Positions 61,106 through 64,000 of a stretch of DNA of 64,000 nucleotides are shown one piece after another. Source of the stretch: Flavobacteriales bacterium UBA6693 (lineage in GTDB: Bacteria > Bacteroidota > Bacteroidia > Flavobacteriales > Weeksellaceae). Each line of letters starts with the position of its first letter. The first letter of the stretch is position 1. A program made the position numbers and the translations under genes. The DNA lies in the NCBI GenBank assembly GCA_002454815.1, contig DKJL01000018.1:25129-89128 (forward strand), in the 5' to 3' direction. The notes beneath the pieces are model-generated. The model had not been told where the DNA came from. It was given only the letters and a program-made list of their open reading frames with translations, and made no database searches.

Positions 61106-62083
61106 TTAAGATTTTACCCATTTGAACTGATATTCCTGGTCCGGCGTTGAAATCCTGTCAGTAATTCTTTGAAGTCGAGAAGGAAGTTTTACCAAATATT
61201 CCTGTGCTTTTTGCGCCTTCTCATTTAAACCGTCAATGTGTTCAATTTTCCAGTCATCCAGCAAATCTTTCAGAATGTTGATATAATCCTGTCCTGTGTA
61301 AACCATTGCCCGTTGCGCAGCATCAGAAAAATGTTCCCATAACTCTCCCGCAGCCTGTCCGGACTCGCGCATGAGGTGCGCCGGCATTACAATCTTCTTG
61401 CGCATCATATCCTCAAAAGCCAGCATCATTTCCGAAGGATCAAGTTCAAATATTTTTGTTACAAAATGTTTATACGCCTTGGCGTGTCTTGCTTCGTCTG
61501 CCGCAATAACGCCGCACATTCTTGACAGTTTTGTATTTCCACTCTGCTTTGCCAAAGATCCTACGCGACGGTGGGAAATATTAGTCGCTGTTTCCTGAAA
61601 ACTGGTGTAGACAAAATTCCGGTACGGGTCCATAGAAGTTCCAATATCAAATCCATCTTGTATCAGGTACTGGGTGGTTATTTCTACTTCGCGCATATTC
61701 ACACGGCCGCAGAGGTAAAGATACTTATTGAGCAAATCACCATGACGGTTTTCTTCCGCGGTCCAGCTGCGTACCCATTGTGACCACCCGCTTCTTTCTT
61801 CCTGCTCTACGCCATCGATTCCCATAATCCAGGATTCATAGCTGGGCAATGCTTCTTCTGTGATACAATCCCCAATCAAGGTAACAAAAAGGTCGTAACC
61901 CATTTCGCGGGCGTACGTCTGCAATTCTTCCACGTCGTAACGAAAACTGTCTGCAGAAGGATCGGGCAAAAAGTCGGTGGGTTGCCATATTTTTTCGACA
62001 GGTGTAAGGTAGGATGCGATGAAATCATCTACATTCTTCCCTAAAGTTCTCATCACCTCGATTCGCATCAGTTTATCGTACAT
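61106..62083 (-). CDS. Acyl-ACP desaturase (di-iron)
   Basis: The 325-residue enzyme belongs to the soluble plant-type stearoyl-ACP desaturase family, with the two di-iron motifs EENRHGDLLNKYL and DEARHAKAY. It introduces a double bond in acyl-ACP using O2 and reduced ferredoxin, and so adjusts membrane fluidity. The ATG at 62083 is chosen over one at 62137 because a -7 element (62115-62108) lies between them. It is monocistronic. Confidence 0.93.
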   Translation of the reverse strand: MYDKLMRIEVMRTLGKNVDDFIASYLTPVEKIWQPTDFLPDPSADSFRYDVEELQTYAREMGYDLFVTLIGDCITEEALPSYESWIMGIDGVEQEERSGWSQWVRSWTAEENRHGDLLNKYLYLCGRVNMREVEITTQYLIQDGFDIGTSMDPYRNFVYTSFQETATNISHRRVGSLAKQSGNTKLSRMCGVIAADEARHAKAYKHFVTKIFELDPSEMMLAFEDMMRKKIVMPAHLMRESGQAAGELWEHFSDAAQRAMVYTGQDYINILKDLLDDWKIEHIDGLNEKAQKAQEYLVKLPSRLQRITDRISTPDQEYQFKWVKS

Positions 62084-62107
62084 TGTTGTTGTATTTTGTT
62101 TCGGTGG

Positions 62108-62115
62108 CAAATATA
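62108..62115 (-). promoter_or_regulatory. -7 element of the desaturase gene
   Basis: TATATTTG on the minus strand matches TAnnTTTG and sits 24 bases before the ATG. No -33 TTG was found. Confidence 0.42.
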
Positions 62116-62234
62116 AAATTAATTTATTATTCGACACATATTATATTTTTTGCTAAAGATCCATTGCTTTCACCTGTGCAAATAAGCAAACAGCTTGCCG
62201 CAGGACTTTTTAACAAAGATTCTGTTAACATTTC

Positions 62235-63764
62235 CTAACTCAATAAAACATCGCCGGTCATCAAATCCGGGATAGGAAGTCCCATTACTTTAAGGATAGA
62301 AGGTGCGATGTCGCCAAGTTTTCCGGACTGAAGCGTCCATGTTTTTTCTTTATCCATCACAATCAGCGGCACCAAGTTGGTGGAATGCTGCGTATTTGGC
62401 GTTCCGTCCGGATTAATCATCACATCAGAATTTCCGTGATCTGCCAGAATAAAGACTGTATATCCGTGCTCGTAGGCGGCCGTTGCGACTCGCTCTATAC
62501 AGGTGTCGACAGCTTCCGCTGCCTGTACCGCCGCAGCAAAAACACCGGTATGGCCCACCATATCAGTATTGGCAAAATTCAGGCAGATAAAGTCGGCGGT
62601 TTCATTTTCGATTTCCGGTACTATTTTCTCGGTGATGTCAAACGCAGACATTTCCGGTTTGTAGTCGTAGGTGGGCACTTCTTTCGGGCTTGGGCAAAGT
62701 AATCTTCTTTCCCCATCGAAAACCAATTCGCGTCCTCCCGAAAAGAAAAAAGTAACATGCGGGTATTTTTCCGTCTCGGCTACGCGGATCTGTGTACGGC
62801 CATTTTGCTCCAGCACTTCGCCAAGTGTCTGCTGCAGTACTTCTTCGTTAAACACAACATGCACATTTTTGAAGTCTTTATCGTAATTGGTCATAGTCAC
62901 ATAATAAAGATCATAAGGATGCATGCCAAATTCCGGAAAATGCTGCTGGGAAAGCGCCTGCGTGATTTCGCGGCCGCGGTCTGTTCTAAAATTAAAACAA
63001 AAGACGACGTCGTCCGGTTCTATCTTCGCTGTTGGCAAACTGCTTTCCTTTAAATAAACAATCGGTTTTATAAATTCGTCAGTAACGCCGTTATCATAAG
63101 ATTCCTGAATAGAATGTAAGATGTCGCGGCTCTGCTCGCCTATTCCATGAATCATGGCATCGTAGGCAAATTTCACCCGTTCCCAACGCTTGTCACGGTC
63201 CATCGCGTAATAACGTCCGGTGACTGTTGCCAACTTTCCGGTGGTTTGATCCATGTGCTGCAGCAAGTCCGCGATAAATCCTTTTCCGGAGTGCGGATCG
63301 CAGTCGCGACCATCAGTAAAGGCATGCACATAAACGTTTTCATCTAAACCGAATTCATGCGCAGCAGTAAGTAATCCTTTTAAATGATTGATGTGAGAGT
63401 GCACGCCGCCATCTGATACCAAACCGATAAAATGGATCTGTTTTCTGTTTTTCAAAGTATAGTCAAAAGCTTCGGTAATCACGTTTTCCTTACCGAGCGT
63501 CGCATTTTCTACCGCCATGTTGAGTTTCACCAGATTTTGGTAGACGACTCGACCGGCGCCCAGATTCATGTGACCGACTTCTGAGTTGCCCATCTGGCCA
63601 AAAGGCAGCCCAACGGCAATTCCGCTGGCTTCTAAGGTGGTGTGCGGAAACTTTTCATAACAGGAATCGATGAAAGGAGTATTGGCCTGGGCAATGGCAG
63701 AAACAGAAGGATCTTCGCCGATTCCCCATCCGTCGAGTATCGCTAATATGGCTTTTTTAGACAT
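62235..63764 (-). CDS. gpmI: 2,3-bisphosphoglycerate-independent phosphoglycerate mutase
   Basis: This glycolytic enzyme interconverts 3- and 2-phosphoglycerate with two Mn2+. The 509-residue protein starts with AILAILDGWGIG (metal Asp), has the catalytic serine in FGQMGNSEVGHMNLGAGR near residue 61, and further metal ligands in NFANTDMVGHTG and FILADHGNSD. It is complete, with an ATG start. A -7 element lies at 63793-63786. Confidence 0.97.
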   Translation of the reverse strand: MSKKAILAILDGWGIGEDPSVSAIAQANTPFIDSCYEKFPHTTLEASGIAVGLPFGQMGNSEVGHMNLGAGRVVYQNLVKLNMAVENATLGKENVITEAFDYTLKNRKQIHFIGLVSDGGVHSHINHLKGLLTAAHEFGLDENVYVHAFTDGRDCDPHSGKGFIADLLQHMDQTTGKLATVTGRYYAMDRDKRWERVKFAYDAMIHGIGEQSRDILHSIQESYDNGVTDEFIKPIVYLKESSLPTAKIEPDDVVFCFNFRTDRGREITQALSQQHFPEFGMHPYDLYYVTMTNYDKDFKNVHVVFNEEVLQQTLGEVLEQNGRTQIRVAETEKYPHVTFFFSGGRELVFDGERRLLCPSPKEVPTYDYKPEMSAFDITEKIVPEIENETADFICLNFANTDMVGHTGVFAAAVQAAEAVDTCIERVATAAYEHGYTVFILADHGNSDVMINPDGTPNTQHSTNLVPLIVMDKEKTWTLQSGKLGDIAPSILKVMGLPIPDLMTGDVLLS

Positions 63765-63785
63765 TTTTAAAACTTTGGATATCTA

Positions 63786-63793
63786 CAAATTTA
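63786..63793 (-). promoter_or_regulatory. -7 element of gpmI
   Basis: TAAATTTG on the minus strand matches TAnnTTTG and lies 21 bases before the ATG. Confidence 0.45.
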
Positions 63794-63865
63794 AGAAAAT
63801 GCATTCAGCTGAACGAATTTACACGTGACGATTTCCGTTGCTAAGCGTGTGTTAACACTGAATCC

Positions 63866-64000
63866 TTATAATAAGACTTTCTCAAAAGCTTTGCGGGCCG
63901 AGCCACGAAAATACACTTCTCCGCGGTATTCATATTCGAGCTTTTCAAAAACCCGCAGCATACCGGGATTATCAAAATTGGTATCTACTCGAATACTGCT
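63866..64000 (-). CDS. GNAT family N-acetyltransferase, C-terminal fragment
   Basis: The last 44 codons of a gene that begins beyond the right edge are visible. The stretch SIRVDTNFDNPGMLRVFEK followed by LEYEYRGEVYFRG is the typical closing part of a GNAT acetyltransferase (Asn-x-x-Met helix, then the final strands). The stop is TAA at 63868-63866. The substrate cannot be inferred from this part. Confidence 0.75.
   Translation of the reverse strand, partial: SSIRVDTNFDNPGMLRVFEKLEYEYRGEVYFRGSARKAFEKVLL

Noticed and set aside
1..64000. Phage, insertion sequence, CRISPR array, tRNA or rRNA
   Set aside because: No transposase, integrase, Cas gene, regular direct-repeat array, tRNA cloverleaf or conserved rRNA segment was found on reading the gene set and the gaps.

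Overview
The window reads as chromosomal sequence from a flavobacterium, most likely of the Weeksellaceae (Chryseobacterium/Kaistella relatives). The reasons are a primary sigma factor without region 1.1, promoters of the Bacteroidota type (TTG near -33, TAnnTTTG near -7) in front of many genes, lipoproteins with an SC-type lipobox, a GldI-like isomerase lipoprotein, a fused DAHP synthase/chorismate mutase, and many families typical of Flavobacteriia (DUF4294, DUF4153, S9 and S41 exopeptidases, MnmD). No phage, insertion sequence, CRISPR array, rRNA or tRNA was seen. Genes are densely packed in short operons separated by strong hairpin terminators.

Layout. 1-6.6 kb: end of a Rieske-fused FAD oxidoreductase, a small acidic protein, urocanate hydratase, a GreA/GreB-like factor, an S41 peptidase and nicotinamidase. 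6.0-7.6 kb: a bacillithiol-linked pair (BstA/YfiT and YtxJ) and a Crp-type regulator. 7.7-12.5 kb: rpoD, an RRM RNA-binding protein, and a PAP2-BlaI-DUF4153 operon. 12.6-18.9 kb: pyruvate dehydrogenase E1 alpha and E2, a LolD-type ATPase, RadC with a FemAB-like protein, and soluble pyrophosphatase. 19-23.8 kb: a membrane pyrophosphatase with a C-terminal OmpA domain, CorA and FabH. 23.9-28.7 kb: a complete cyanophycin cassette (synthetase, cyanophycinase, isoaspartyl peptidase). 28.8-32.6 kb: dnaX with an A10 slip site, DAHP synthase/chorismate mutase, RsgA. 32.7-41 kb: ndk, rpe, M42 peptidase, DUF4294, S1/P1 nuclease, NUDIX, MnmD, IlvE, two PPIase lipoproteins, then a gene-free stretch with a likely structured RNA. 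41-50.8 kb: ion channel, Nif3-like protein, a coiled-coil protein, aminotransferase, RsmG, an AddB-like nuclease, acyl-CoA dehydrogenase. 51.5-59 kb: S9 peptidase, DoxX, Era and a Ku-LigD end-joining pair. 59-64 kb: methyltransferase, methionine aminopeptidase, HAD hydrolase, acyl-ACP desaturase, phosphoglycerate mutase and the end of a GNAT gene.

Most genes are housekeeping or known accessory families. The parts that merit a second look are the dnaX slip site, which separates a 360-residue gamma-like product from a 561-residue tau-like product; the pyrophosphatase-OmpA fusion; the cyanophycin cassette with a 15-codon reading frame overlapping the synthetase start; a probable structured RNA at about 40.84-41.02 kb, part of which recurs near 32.6 kb; a zinc-ribbon family protein that has lost all four cysteines; and several -7 promoter elements placed only 4-5 bases from the start codon, which suggests leaderless mRNAs.
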